From the NCBI RefSeq assembly GCF_031157835.1, contig NZ_JAVIDR010000020.1, positions 1 through 64,000 of the forward strand: a DNA stretch of 64,000 bases, read 5' to 3'. Positions 1 to 8,658 of this stretch are shown here, piece after piece. Made by a program: the position numbers and the translations under genes. Below the pieces are notes generated by a model. That model searched no databases. It worked only from the letters and a program-made list of their open reading frames with translations, and was not told the DNA's origin. Position 1 is the stretch's first letter, and each line of letters starts with the position of its first letter. The DNA comes from Acinetobacter rudis. GTDB taxonomy: Bacteria; Pseudomonadota; Gammaproteobacteria; Pseudomonadales; Moraxellaceae.

Positions 1-47
1 GCGATTGATCAGCAATGGCGGTAGCGCAGTGAAGTAAGAATGAATTG

Positions 48-77
48 AAAAGAGCAAGTTAAGTACTTGCTCTTTTT
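48..77. terminator. Bidirectional intrinsic terminator
   Basis: A 10-bp perfect stem (AAGAGCAAGT at 50-59, ACTTGCTCTT at 65-74) with a 5-base loop is followed by TTT on the plus strand and preceded by A-rich sequence. It lies just past the stop of metI (minus strand) and past whatever plus-strand gene ends at the left edge. Bases 1-37 could hold the last few codons of that gene in frame 1 (stop at 22-24) or frame 2 (stop at 35-37); I cannot choose. Confidence 0.75.
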
Positions 78-96
78 AATTAAAGGATGGTGAGAT

Positions 97-792
97 TTAA
101 CGTAGACGAGATAAACGTTCACCAATCATTTGAATAATTTGCACCATTATCAATAATATAATCACTGTAAGTGTGACCACACTACCGTCAAAACGGTTAT
201 AACCATAATCAATGGCTAAAGCACCAATACCACCTGCGCCAACAGCACCTGCCATTGCAGTCGCACCAAGCAAACTAATTGAGGCACTGGTTAAATTGAG
301 TATTAATGAACTACGCGCTTCAGGAATGACAAATTTAAAAATAATTTGCGCTGGTGAGGCACCCATTGCTTGAGCGGATTCGACAATTCCAGGGTTGACT
401 TCAAGCAGAGAGATTTCAAGTAAACGACCAATATAAGGACCAATATAAAAGGTAAGCGGTACAATGGCTGCCCAAACGCCAATATTAGTCCCTGTTAAAA
501 TTTTGGTTAGGGGAATTAATGCGATTAATAAAATAATGAAGGGTAGAGAACGCAGTGCATTAACAATTGGCCCTAAGCTATTATAAATTAGACGATTAGA
601 TAAAATACCTTGTGGTCGTGTCAGCCATAGTGTGATGGCTTGAATAAAGCCCCATACGCTACCTAACAACATGGCAAGAAAGAGCATATAGAGTGTTTCT
701 TGCATTGCTGTCACGAACTCATCCATTGTGACTACACTTTGCCAAAAAGGCTGTGTCACAGATGTGAGAAACTGAACAATTAACTCTCTCAT
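97..792 (-). CDS. metI: Methionine ABC transporter permease MetI
   Basis: This is the membrane subunit of a MetNIQ-type importer for methionine, in the inner membrane. The 231-residue product has about five hydrophobic segments and the BPD_transp_1 permease pattern, including the cytoplasmic coupling (EAA) loop around residues 137-160 with SAQAMGASPAQI and an invariant Gly, followed by a Gly/Ala-rich helix (AGAVGAGGIG). Length fits the family (E. coli MetI 217). Its ATG overlaps the stop of metN by 4 bases (ATGA), so the two are translationally coupled. It is the last gene of the oxygenase-metQ-metN-metI run and is followed by the hairpin at 48-77. Exact substrate (L- or D-methionine, or another sulfur compound) is inferred from the family, not seen. 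Confidence 0.93.
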   Translation of the reverse strand: MRELIVQFLTSVTQPFWQSVVTMDEFVTAMQETLYMLFLAMLLGSVWGFIQAITLWLTRPQGILSNRLIYNSLGPIVNALRSLPFIILLIALIPLTKILTGTNIGVWAAIVPLTFYIGPYIGRLLEISLLEVNPGIVESAQAMGASPAQIIFKFVIPEARSSLILNLTSASISLLGATAMAGAVGAGGIGALAIDYGYNRFDGSVVTLTVIILLIMVQIIQMIGERLSRLR

Positions 793-1814
793 GCGATAAC
801 TCCTGCTTGTTTTACAATAACTTGATTAGCCTCTAGATAGGCAATAGCAGCACTGATCTGATCGTTTGCACCAAGGAGTTGCACAAACATTTGTCCAATC
901 ACATGACCTTGAATTTCAGTCATATTGGCAAATAAAATATTAAGCTGTAAGTCAAATTGACCAATGGTTTGTTGAATAACCGTTTCTTGAGCAGATTTAC
1001 CTAAAAATTGTAGGCTGTAAATACTATGATGATTCTGGTTTTCTAGACGTTCTAATATGCTGACAGGCAACTGTTGTTGTAATACAGTTTGAATAAAACT
1101 TTGTGTAGTTGGATGTTGTGGGTGGCTAAAAATTTCTAAGGTTGTTCCTGTTTCAACCACTTTTCCAGCTTCCATTACCGCTACATAATCACACACAGAT
1201 TCAATTACATCCATTTCATGAGTGACCATGACAATGGTAATATTTTGTTCTTGATTAATTTTTTTTAATAAAGCTAATACAGATCGTGTGGTTTGTGGAT
1301 CAAGTGCAGACGTTGCTTCATCACACAGTAAAATTTTAGGTCGATTGGCCAATGCTCGAGCAATACCTACACGCTGTTTTTGTCCACCTGAAAGTTCATC
1401 TGGATAGGCATTTTTTTTATTTTTTAGGTCAATAAAATCAAGTAGTTCATCAACACGTTTTTGTCGTTCAGCTTTGCTATAACCCAAAAGTAATAACGGC
1501 ATTTCAATATTTGCAGCAACGGTTTTTGTTTCCAATAAATTGAAGTGCTGGAAAATCATGCCAATATTGGCACGTTCTTGACGTAATTGTTGGGAACTAA
1601 AAGCAGTAAGGTCTTTTTGTTGGATAAATACCTGACCTGTAGTTGGGCGTTCAAGTAAATTGATTAAACGAATTAAAGTACTTTTACCTGCACCACTGTA
1701 ACCAATAATACCAAAGATACTACCTTGGGGAATTTCTAGATTAATTTGATTGAGTGCTTGATAGGTTTGACCCTTTTGCACATAGTGTTTGGAAATATTT
1801 TTAAATTCAATCAT
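789..1814 (-). CDS. metN: Methionine ABC transporter ATP-binding protein MetN
   Basis: This is the ATPase subunit driving the MetI permease. In the 341-residue product the Walker A motif is GYSGAGKST near residues 38-46, the ABC signature is [15 protein letters not shown] near 141-155, Walker B is [12 protein letters not shown] near 161-172, and the switch histidine lies in VTHEMD near 198. After about residue 250 there is a C-terminal extension of the NIL/ACT type that in MetN binds methionine and gives trans-inhibition of transport. Its presence here suggests the same feedback by internal methionine. It sits 72 bases after metQ and overlaps metI by 4 bases. Confidence 0.95.
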   Translation of the reverse strand: MIEFKNISKHYVQKGQTYQALNQINLEIPQGSIFGIIGYSGAGKSTLIRLINLLERPTTGQVFIQQKDLTAFSSQQLRQERANIGMIFQHFNLLETKTVAANIEMPLLLLGYSKAERQKRVDELLDFIDLKNKKNAYPDELSGGQKQRVGIARALANRPKILLCDEATSALDPQTTRSVLALLKKINQEQNITIVMVTHEMDVIESVCDYVAVMEAGKVVETGTTLEIFSHPQHPTTQSFIQTVLQQQLPVSILERLENQNHHSIYSLQFLGKSAQETVIQQTIGQFDLQLNILFANMTEIQGHVIGQMFVQLLGANDQISAAIAYLEANQVIVKQAGVIA

Positions 1815-1839
1815 CGTTCTTTGTCTACATCAAATAACC

Positions 1840-1871
1840 TAAAAGAAAAAGCAGGTAGCTCACTACCTGCT
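1840..1871 (-). terminator. Intercistronic hairpin between metQ and metN
   Basis: A 9-bp perfect stem (AGCAGGTAG at 1850-1858, CTACCTGCT at 1863-1871) with a 4-base loop is followed, reading the minus strand, by a T-rich run (TTTTTCTTTT) at 1849-1840. This has the form of an intrinsic terminator inside the operon. A leaky terminator here would give more metQ than metN-metI message, the usual need for a binding-protein-dependent importer. The structure is seen; partial termination is inferred. Confidence 0.7.
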
Positions 1872-1886
1872 GAGAGACTCAATAAA

Positions 1887-2756
1887 TTATTTGCTTTCAG
1901 TTAAGTAAGATACAGGTTTATTGACATCAATTTTTGTTCCAGCAAAATGTTCTTCAACATATTTTTTAACTTCAGCACTGTGATAAAGTTCACCTACTTT
2001 TTGCAAAGTTGCGTCATTTTCACGACCTGCTGCAGTGGCAAGAATGTTGACATAGAGTTTAGTGCTTTGATCGATTTTTTCATAATAAATCGCATCTTTA
2101 ATAACATTTAAACCACCTTCCATTGCTAGCGTGTTGCCTAGTACGATGGCATCAACTTCACCTTTTACACGTACAGCAGTTGCCATAGGAATAGTTTTTA
2201 ACTCTAAGTTCTTAGGATTTTCAACAACATCACGTGTTGTTCCTTTGATTGGATCAAAGTCAGCTTTAAGTTTAACTAATCCTGCTGATTGAAGCAGTGA
2301 GAGTGCACGAGCTTCATTTGCCGCATCGTTTGGAATTGCAATTTTTGCATTATTTGCAAGCTCTGCGACAGTTTTAACTTTATCTGAATAAATACCCATT
2401 GGTTCGATATAAGTTGTTGATACAGGTGCAACTTTCTGTTCGCTTTCAGCATTATAAGCAAGTAAGTAGTTATAAGATTGGAATGCGTTAAGGTCTACTT
2501 CTTTATTAGCAGTTGCATTATTCATTGCAACGTAATCATTAAAGTTTTTCACTTCAATATTAAAGCCTGCAGCTTTTGTTGATTCTAGACCAGCAATATA
2601 ACGCCAAACATCAGTATCAGAACCCGTTGAAGCGATTGTGATTTTTGTAGATTTAGCCGCATCAGTGCTGGCTGTATTTTGGCCTTCTGGTGTTTTGCTG
2701 CAAGCGGCTGCTAGCAGTACAAACAGACTCAGGAACAGGCTGATGTATTTTTTCAT
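1887..2756 (-). CDS. metQ: Methionine-binding lipoprotein MetQ
   Basis: This is the solute-binding component of the MetNIQ importer, anchored to the outer face of the inner membrane. The 289-residue product starts with a lipoprotein signal peptide: basic MKKY, a hydrophobic stretch, then LAAAC with the lipidated cysteine at residue 19. The rest matches the NlpA/MetQ family, including a domain beginning ITIASTGSDTDVWRYI, a QSYNYL region near residue 92-97 and the closing AGTKIDVNKPVSYL. In the family the signal is usually followed by a GATPGP-like stretch; here the corresponding segment reads ASTGSDTD, so ligand preference could differ from E. coli MetQ. It is 30 bases downstream of the oxygenase gene and upstream of metN. 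Confidence 0.93.
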   Translation of the reverse strand: MKKYISLFLSLFVLLAAACSKTPEGQNTASTDAAKSTKITIASTGSDTDVWRYIAGLESTKAAGFNIEVKNFNDYVAMNNATANKEVDLNAFQSYNYLLAYNAESEQKVAPVSTTYIEPMGIYSDKVKTVAELANNAKIAIPNDAANEARALSLLQSAGLVKLKADFDPIKGTTRDVVENPKNLELKTIPMATAVRVKGEVDAIVLGNTLAMEGGLNVIKDAIYYEKIDQSTKLYVNILATAAGRENDATLQKVGELYHSAEVKKYVEEHFAGTKIDVNKPVSYLTESK

Positions 2757-2786
2757 TTCTCTCGTCCTTAATGGAATCGGTAAGGT

Positions 2787-3860
2787 TTAAACTTCAGTCG
2801 TTTCGACTAGAGTTTGTTTATTTTGTAGCTGTTGATATTCTTTTGGATAATGACGTTCAGTAACATCCAAATGTGAACGTAAACGCCCCTTTAGAGTATT
2901 TAAACCAACATTTCTATACAATGGATTATGTGGTTCATAATCAGGCCCAAGTGCTAAAGCAGCAAGTTCGGGTTTTAAATCCAATATTGGAATATCGCCA
3001 GCAAAAATGTTCGGCGTTAAAAAATAAGCGATCGAATAACGATCTTGGCCAGCTTGTGGTGCATTTACACGGTGAATATTACCATGGAGATAACCATTAC
3101 TCGCAAGTTCTAATACTTCACCAATAATGACAATTAAAGCACCCTCTACATAAGGAATATCTTTCCAGCTATTTTGCGTGTAAACCTGTAAGCCACCAAT
3201 CGGGTCTTGGGTGAGTAACGTAATAATACCACTATCTTTATGCGCCCCAACACCTTGACGATGATCTGGATTAGAACTTGCTGGATAATGAAGTAATTTT
3301 AATAATTCAGCAGGGTGAGCAGGATCAATTAAAATGTCAAGCGCATCGGCAGGTTGTTGTAATGCGATTAAAAAATGTCTTAAAAGTTCAATTGATAATT
3401 GACGTGCTTTGCCTTGAAAGGCCGTTATTTTTTCACGAAATTCAGGCCAATGCTGTGGCCATTGGTTTGGGCCTTGCAAACGATAATAATTGGGGCTTTG
3501 AGCATTGAGCTCTAAAGCAGTAAGTTCAGCACCTATATCTATTTGCTCGCGATAGTCTGGTCGTTGCTGCGTAGATTCGGCAGCAACATGGTTATATCCA
3601 CGAAAATGCGGAGAATTAACCATCGCAATATTATTTTTTTCTGCAGGATCTAGTGCAAAAAAAGCATGTGCTAGCGTTTGTACTTCAGCAAGTTCCTCAG
3701 TAGTAAAATCATGACCAAGCAGATAGAAAAAACCAGATTCGCGGCATATCTCTCTTAAATTCAGTGTAAAGCTAGCCATATCCATTGCATTACAACTATT
3801 CACTTCAGTTAAGTCAATGATAGGTAATGCGAATGTTAAGCTTTGTTCTGAATTAGCCAT
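2787..3860 (-). CDS. 2-oxoglutarate/Fe(II)-dependent oxygenase, isopenicillin N synthase family
   Basis: The 357-residue product belongs to the isopenicillin-N-synthase-like non-haem iron oxygenases, cytoplasmic enzymes that use Fe(II), O2 and normally 2-oxoglutarate. An N-terminal DIOX_N-type domain (FALPIIDLTEVN, RESGFFYLLGH) precedes the jelly-roll core. The iron ligands are visible as H207-x-D209 (GAHKDSG) and H263 (NIHRVN); R274-x-S276 (RYS) is the 2-oxoglutarate-binding pair. It is the first gene of a run with metQ-metN-metI, only 30 bases before metQ, so its substrate may be a compound taken up by that importer (a sulfur amino acid or derivative). The true substrate is not recognisable from sequence. 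Confidence 0.85.
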   Translation of the reverse strand: MANSEQSLTFALPIIDLTEVNSCNAMDMASFTLNLREICRESGFFYLLGHDFTTEELAEVQTLAHAFFALDPAEKNNIAMVNSPHFRGYNHVAAESTQQRPDYREQIDIGAELTALELNAQSPNYYRLQGPNQWPQHWPEFREKITAFQGKARQLSIELLRHFLIALQQPADALDILIDPAHPAELLKLLHYPASSNPDHRQGVGAHKDSGIITLLTQDPIGGLQVYTQNSWKDIPYVEGALIVIIGEVLELASNGYLHGNIHRVNAPQAGQDRYSIAYFLTPNIFAGDIPILDLKPELAALALGPDYEPHNPLYRNVGLNTLKGRLRSHLDVTERHYPKEYQQLQNKQTLVETTEV

Positions 3861-4005
3861 GATATTTCAACAGGGTGATAAGAAGTAAAATGAGAGTATA
3901 TTTATTTTTTATAGTATTTAAATTAATTAAAATGAACTTTAATATGAATTAAAAATATATAGAAGGCTGAGGCCGAAGGTCATTAAGGCAAGGGGAGTAG
4001 ATGAG

Positions 4006-4048
4006 ATAGGCATTCATTCAGATCATAATCATGCAAATGAATGCCTAT
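4006..4048. repeat. 13-bp inverted repeat downstream of purD
   Basis: Perfect arms ATAGGCATTCATT (4006-4018) and AATGAATGCCTAT (4036-4048) enclose a 17-base loop, 23 bases past the purD stop on the minus strand. No T-run follows on either strand, so it is not a classical intrinsic terminator. It could be an mRNA 3'-end stabiliser or a protein-binding dyad. Confidence 0.6.
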
Positions 4049-4071
4049 ACGGGATCAAGCTATAAGATTAA

Positions 4072-5355
4072 TTAAGCTTGTTCGCGAGCAATTGCGCGGT
4101 AACCAATGTCTTTACGGTACTGTACACCAGTAAAAGTGACTTGTTGGCAAAGCTCAAGTGCTTTTGCTTGTGCTTCTTTAATACTATTTCCAAGTGCTGT
4201 CACACAAAGAACACGACCACCTGCAGTGATCACTTCACCTTGGTCATTTAGCGCAGTACCAGCATGAAAAACTTTTGTTTCTGGCACTTCAACATTTAGA
4301 CCATGAATGACATCGCCCTTACGCACAGTTTCAGGATAACCTTCAGCAGCTAAAACAATCCCTACTGTTTTACGTTCATCCCAAGCTGCTTCGGCAGGAA
4401 GTTGACCTTCAATACCAGCTTCAATGAGCTCAACTAAAGATGACTGTAAACGCATCATAATTGGTTGAGTTTCAGGATCACCAAAACGGCAGTTAAACTC
4501 GATTACACGAGGTTGACCTGCAGTATCAATCATAAGACCTGCATATAAAAAGCCAGTATAGACGTGTCCATCTTTTGCCATACCATCTACAGTTGGACGC
4601 ATTACTTCATTCATAACACGTTCAAATACTTCGGATGTAACGACAGGGGCAGGTGAGTAAGCACCCATACCGCCTGTGTTAGGGCCTTGGTCTGCTTCAA
4701 ATATACGTTTATGGTCTTGTGATGTTGCCATTGGTAAAATGTTATTACCATCAATCATGCAAATGAAAGATGCTTCTTCACCATCAAGAAATTGTTCGAT
4801 AACAACACGAGAACCTGCATCACCAAACTTATTGCCAGCCAACATATCATCAATTGCAGCAAAAGCCTCATCATTGCTCATGGCAACAATTACCCCTTTA
4901 CCAGCAGCAAGACCATCTGCTTTGATAACGATAGGCGCACCATGATGTTCAACATAAGCTTTAGCCGCTGCTACATCGGTGAAAACATCATAAAATGCTG
5001 TTGGAATGTTATGGCGTTTCAAGAAATGTTTGGCAAAAGCTTTAGAGCCTTCTAGTTGGGCAGCGAATTGTGTTGGACCCCAGATTTTTAAACCAGCTGA
5101 ACGGCAAGCATCAACAACACCATTAACTAAAGGCGCTTCGGGACCAACTACAATGAGGTCTACGTTATTTTGTTGAGCAAATGCAATAATGGCAGGGTTG
5201 TCTAAAATGTCCACTGCAACATTTTCACATTTTGCTTCTGTTGCTGTGCCAGCATTACCTGGTGCAACAAAAACTTTGTTGACTTTCTCATCTTGGGCAA
5301 TTTTCCATGCTAATGCATGCTCACGACCACCATTACCTAGAACTAAAATATTCAT
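4072..5355 (-). CDS. purD: Phosphoribosylamine--glycine ligase (GAR synthetase)
   Basis: PurD joins glycine to 5-phosphoribosylamine using ATP, the second step of purine synthesis. The 427-residue product opens with the family-typical [18 protein letters not shown] and has the ATP-grasp domain with [12 protein letters not shown] near 145-156, [10 protein letters not shown] near 197-206, and [14 protein letters not shown] near 227-240, then [13 protein letters not shown] near 282-294. I chose the ATG at 5355 because it gives the canonical N-terminus. An in-frame ATG at 5385 would add ten residues and also has an AGAGGA sequence before it, so the longer form cannot be fully excluded. It lies downstream of purH on the same strand, as in many Gammaproteobacteria. 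Confidence 0.95.
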   Translation of the reverse strand: MNILVLGNGGREHALAWKIAQDEKVNKVFVAPGNAGTATEAKCENVAVDILDNPAIIAFAQQNNVDLIVVGPEAPLVNGVVDACRSAGLKIWGPTQFAAQLEGSKAFAKHFLKRHNIPTAFYDVFTDVAAAKAYVEHHGAPIVIKADGLAAGKGVIVAMSNDEAFAAIDDMLAGNKFGDAGSRVVIEQFLDGEEASFICMIDGNNILPMATSQDHKRIFEADQGPNTGGMGAYSPAPVVTSEVFERVMNEVMRPTVDGMAKDGHVYTGFLYAGLMIDTAGQPRVIEFNCRFGDPETQPIMMRLQSSLVELIEAGIEGQLPAEAAWDERKTVGIVLAAEGYPETVRKGDVIHGLNVEVPETKVFHAGTALNDQGEVITAGGRVLCVTALGNSIKEAQAKALELCQQVTFTGVQYRKDIGYRAIAREQA

Positions 5356-5385
5356 TGCCACAAACTCCATGAATCTCAATGACAT

Positions 5386-5410
5386 AAAGTCCTCTAACAG
5401 AGAGGACTTT
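5386..5410 (-). promoter_or_regulatory. Hairpin in the purH-purD spacer
   Basis: Perfect 10-bp stem AAAGTCCTCT (5386-5395) / AGAGGACTTT (5401-5410) with a 5-base loop. Reading the minus strand the right side of the stem contains AGAGGA, which would serve as ribosome-binding site for an ATG at 5385, so folding would hide it. There is no T-run after it. It may modulate purD expression or mark an mRNA processing point. Confidence 0.5.
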
Positions 5411-5477
5411 AGGCATAAATATCGAAATAATCAAATATATGGGCATGACCCTCTCATTAGAGAATCATGCGTAAAGA

Positions 5478-7055
5478 TTAATGACGGAAATGACGCATAC
5501 CCGTAAAGACCATTGCGATTCCATGCTCATCTGCAGCAGCGATGGTTTCTTCATCACGCATTGAACCACCCGGTTGAATAATGCATTTGATTCCTGCTTT
5601 AGCAGCGTTATCAATACCATCACGGAATGGGAAGAATGCATCAGATGCCATTACTGCACCTTCAACAACAAGACCTGCATGTTCTGCTTTGATTGCTGCA
5701 ATACGTGCTGAGTTAACACGGCTCATTTGACCTGCGCCTACACCAATAGTTTGACGGTTTTTCGCATAGACAATTGCGTTTGATTTAACGTATTTCGCTA
5801 CTTTCCAAGCGAAGATAAGGTCATCAATTTGCTGTTCAGTTGGTGCAATCTTAGTCACAACCTTGAGATCATCTTTGCTAATCATGCCAAGATCTTGATC
5901 TTGAACAAGAAGACCACCATTTACACGTTTGTAGTCATATTGTGCTTGACGTTGTTCTGGTGCTGGTAGTTCACCACATACCAGTACGCGAACATTTTTC
6001 TTCGCGCCAGTTACTTCTAAAACGCCATCAGCAATACTTGGTGCAATGATCACTTCAACAAATTGACGATCAACAATTGCTTGAGCAGTTGCAACATCTA
6101 ATTCGCGGTTAAATGCAATAATGCCACCAAAAGCTGATTCAGGATCAGTTGCATAAGCAAGATCATATGCTGCATGAATACCATCTAAAGAAACTGCAAC
6201 ACCGCAAGGATTGGCATGTTTAACAATAACACAGGCAGGTTTTACAAATGTTTTAACACATTCAAGTGCTGCGTCAGTGTCTGCAATATTGTTATAAGAT
6301 AACTCTTTACCTTGTAGCTGTTTTGCCGTAGAAACAGACGCTTCATTTGCATTAGCGTCAACGTAGAATGCAGCTGCTTGGTGTGGGTTTTCACCGTAAC
6401 GTAAATCTTGAGCTTTATTTAATTGTGTATTAAAGGTGCGTGCAAATTTATCAGCTTCTTCACCCTCAGCTTTAGCAACACGTGCGCCAAGATATGAAGC
6501 AATCATGCCATCATACTGTGCTGTATGTTCAAAAGCTTTTACTGCAAGATCAAATCGAGTCGCATGAGAAAGTGTGCCATTCGCTTTAATTTCAGCAATA
6601 ATGTCAGCGTAATCTGTAGCATTAACAACAATACCTACTGAAGCATGGTTTTTTGCTGCAGCACGAACCATTGTTGGACCACCAATGTCAATATTTTCAA
6701 TTGCATCAGCAAGGCTACAATTTGGTTTTGCAACAGTAGCAGCAAACGGATAGAGGTTCACCACAACTAAATCGATAGGAGCGATTTGGTGTTCTTGCAT
6801 TACTGCTTCATCTAGACCACGACGAGCCAAGATACCACCATGGATTTTCGGATGTAGAGTTTTGACGCGACCATCCATCATTTCAGGAAAGCCAGTGTGC
6901 TCAGACACCTCTACGACAGAGATATTATTTTCTTTCAATAGCTTGTAAGTACCACCCGTAGAAAGAATTTCTACCCCTAAATTTGCAAGTTGTTGAGCAA
7001 ATTCGACAATTCCTGTTTTGTCAGAAACAGAGATCAAAGCGCGTGTAATAGTCAT
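5478..7055 (-). CDS. purH: Bifunctional AICAR transformylase / IMP cyclohydrolase
   Basis: PurH carries out the last two steps of IMP synthesis. The 525-residue product matches family length (about 520-530). The N-terminal IMP cyclohydrolase domain (MGS fold) begins [18 protein letters not shown] and includes STGGT near 33-37 and [14 protein letters not shown] near 61-74. The C-terminal AICAR transformylase domain carries the catalytic Lys-His pair in [10 protein letters not shown] near 275 and ends in FTGMRHFRH, typical of PurH. Upstream is fis (87 bases away) and downstream purD, all on the minus strand. Confidence 0.96.
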   Translation of the reverse strand: MTITRALISVSDKTGIVEFAQQLANLGVEILSTGGTYKLLKENNISVVEVSEHTGFPEMMDGRVKTLHPKIHGGILARRGLDEAVMQEHQIAPIDLVVVNLYPFAATVAKPNCSLADAIENIDIGGPTMVRAAAKNHASVGIVVNATDYADIIAEIKANGTLSHATRFDLAVKAFEHTAQYDGMIASYLGARVAKAEGEEADKFARTFNTQLNKAQDLRYGENPHQAAAFYVDANANEASVSTAKQLQGKELSYNNIADTDAALECVKTFVKPACVIVKHANPCGVAVSLDGIHAAYDLAYATDPESAFGGIIAFNRELDVATAQAIVDRQFVEVIIAPSIADGVLEVTGAKKNVRVLVCGELPAPEQRQAQYDYKRVNGGLLVQDQDLGMISKDDLKVVTKIAPTEQQIDDLIFAWKVAKYVKSNAIVYAKNRQTIGVGAGQMSRVNSARIAAIKAEHAGLVVEGAVMASDAFFPFRDGIDNAAKAGIKCIIQPGGSMRDEETIAAADEHGIAMVFTGMRHFRH

Positions 7056-7101
7056 GATTATCAGTCAGCTGTTGTGTTGAAGTCTACAGATTAAAAACAG
7101 A

Positions 7102-7120
7102 TGGGCATAAAAAATGCCCA
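7102..7120 (-). terminator. Weak hairpin after fis
   Basis: Stem TGGGCAT (7102-7108) / ATGCCCA (7114-7120) with an A5 loop lies between the fis stop (7143) and the purH start (7055). On the minus strand it is followed by ATCTGTTTTTAA, a poor T tract. It may partly end fis transcription; read-through into purH is likely. Confidence 0.4.
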
Positions 7121-7142
7121 CAGACGTGAGCATTTTAGCATT

Positions 7143-7412
7143 TTATTCACTCATTAGGCCGTGAGCTTTTAACTTTTTACGCAAAGTTCCACGATTTAAT
7201 CCCAGAATCTCTGCAGCACGTGTTTGATTGCCGCGAGTATATTCTAAGACTACAGACAAAAGAGGTTTCTCCATTTCTGCCAATACCATATCGTAAACTT
7301 GAGATGGTTGTTCGCCTTGCAATTGAGCAAAGTAATGACGAACAGCGCGATCTACATGTATACGAAGAGCGACATCAGATTGTGCAGTAAAAATGGGAGA
7401 CTTACTATTCAT
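7143..7412 (-). CDS. fis: DNA-binding protein Fis
   Basis: Fis is a small nucleoid-associated homodimeric DNA-bending protein that activates stable-RNA promoters and shapes recombination. The 89-residue product (E. coli 98) shows the Fis C-terminus with the helix-turn-helix [20 protein letters not shown] at about residues 61-80. The preceding helices are [20 protein letters not shown]. In Enterobacteria and Pseudomonas fis follows dusB; here dusB is absent and a 365-base gene-free stretch lies upstream, implying its own promoter. purH follows. Confidence 0.94.
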   Translation of the reverse strand: MNSKSPIFTAQSDVALRIHVDRAVRHYFAQLQGEQPSQVYDMVLAEMEKPLLSVVLEYTRGNQTRAAEILGLNRGTLRKKLKAHGLMSE

Positions 7413-7777
7413 GCGTATTTATCCGAATAAAAACAAATACTGCCCGGGTAAAGCAGTATAAATGTGGTATAAAACTTGAGTGTCGATTTAGATCTTAAAT
7501 CGCGCGCCCGATATTGATAACAATTAGCTTGCCATAATTCGCCAAATTGGTTGCAAAATAAGCGTAACAATAAATTAATAATTGTAACCACAGCTATTTC
7601 ACAGACAAAAAAACCAGCTGCGCAATACTGATAAATATTGCACAAAACTAGACATAATTGTTGTGGGATTTGCAAATGTTGACGAAGCTTAGCTTTCGTG
7701 GCGCATATAATAGCATTGTCTTAGAAAAAATGAGCAAGTTAACTACAATTTTTTTATTATTTTTTTAATTAACCTTG
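7413..7777. other. Gene-free region upstream of fis
   Basis: Between fis (minus) and the DUF3426 gene (minus) lie 365 bases where dusB is found in Pseudomonas. I see no DusB-like translation in any frame. The only sizeable open frame (7409-7675, minus) is cysteine- and aromatic-rich in a way unlike a real protein. A palindrome CGATTTA-GATCT-TAAATCG sits at 7484-7502. The stretch probably holds the fis promoter and leader. Confidence 0.6.
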
Positions 7778-8632
7778 TTATGGACGTACAATCTGTATTT
7801 CATATTGCCATTTTGCGTCATACTGTTGTAATAAAGTTACTTTAAAGCTGTAAGGATGGCGTGCAGGAATGCGACTTATGCCATGTAGACTCGGTGCTAA
7901 GTATTCAGCAGGTGAAATCATGCGTTCTAAGTACTGTTCATCCTTTTGCATGATGATTTTGAGTTGAGGCAGTTTTAAACTTTCCGTATTGTAATTCATT
8001 AAGATACCAGAAATCTGGGTGTGATTATCAAGGGTACGTTCAATTTTAAAATGCTCGACATTGAGCTTGGTATAACGTTGGTCAAGCGTTTCACACTGTA
8101 TTAAAGCACAAGCCTTATTAAAGAATAGATTTGAGAGTTGAGATTGTTCTAATAATTGTGGGTTAAACCATAAGATTTGAAATATAAAAAGTAAAAATAA
8201 TGAAAAGTTGATGATGCCCCACATTAGGTAATAAGCAAGTTGTGGTCTTTTTTTACGTTGAAAAGCCATTTCTCGACTTTGAGTTGGGCTTTGTGCTGGA
8301 AAACAATAGACATTATTACGATGATAATAATTTAAGTTATTGAGATAGTGGTGTAAGTCTAAATTAGAGTGGTCAACCTTTAAGGTTAATATATCTAAGC
8401 CTAGAATACTGTCATCAGATATTACTTTGGTACGATTAAAGAAAGCACGTTGTTCATGTGAACGTGGAGCCTGATCTGAAGGAAGGTTAATATTGGGTTG
8501 TTTTAAATGGAGTACGGCATTAAAGCGTTCATTACATTTTGGGCAACAGACCATACCTTGTGTCACGGTCAATTGTGGAACTGTCACTTTATATATACTT
8601 TGACAGTTAGGGCAGCGGGTCTGTTTGGTCAT
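7778..8632 (-). CDS. Zinc-ribbon and DUF3426 domain membrane protein
   Basis: The 284-residue protein begins with an MJ0042-type zinc ribbon (CPNC at residues 7-10 and CPKC at about 34-37). It has a variable linker, then one transmembrane segment near residues 137-162 (YYLMWGIINFSLFLLFIF), and a C-terminal DUF3426 domain that should lie in the periplasm. The role is unknown; in Pseudomonas and relatives the same protein sits directly after prmA and before dusB-fis. Here it is 26 bases downstream of prmA and very likely co-transcribed with it. Confidence 0.85.
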   Translation of the reverse strand: MTKQTRCPNCQSIYKVTVPQLTVTQGMVCCPKCNERFNAVLHLKQPNINLPSDQAPRSHEQRAFFNRTKVISDDSILGLDILTLKVDHSNLDLHHYLNNLNYYHRNNVYCFPAQSPTQSREMAFQRKKRPQLAYYLMWGIINFSLFLLFIFQILWFNPQLLEQSQLSNLFFNKACALIQCETLDQRYTKLNVEHFKIERTLDNHTQISGILMNYNTESLKLPQLKIIMQKDEQYLERMISPAEYLAPSLHGISRIPARHPYSFKVTLLQQYDAKWQYEIQIVRP

Positions 8633-8658
8633 AGGCTTAACCTAAGTTACTATTATAA

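Noticed and set aside
1..37. C-terminal codons of a plus-strand gene at the left edge
   Set aside because: Two frames end here (stops at 22-24 and 35-37) and too little sequence is present to choose, so no gene is called.
7409..7675. 88-codon minus-strand frame overlapping the fis start by 4 bases
   Set aside because: Composition (many Cys, Tyr, Ile, Leu without helix pattern), no ribosome-binding site and no resemblance to DusB or any family; it lies where the fis promoter is expected.
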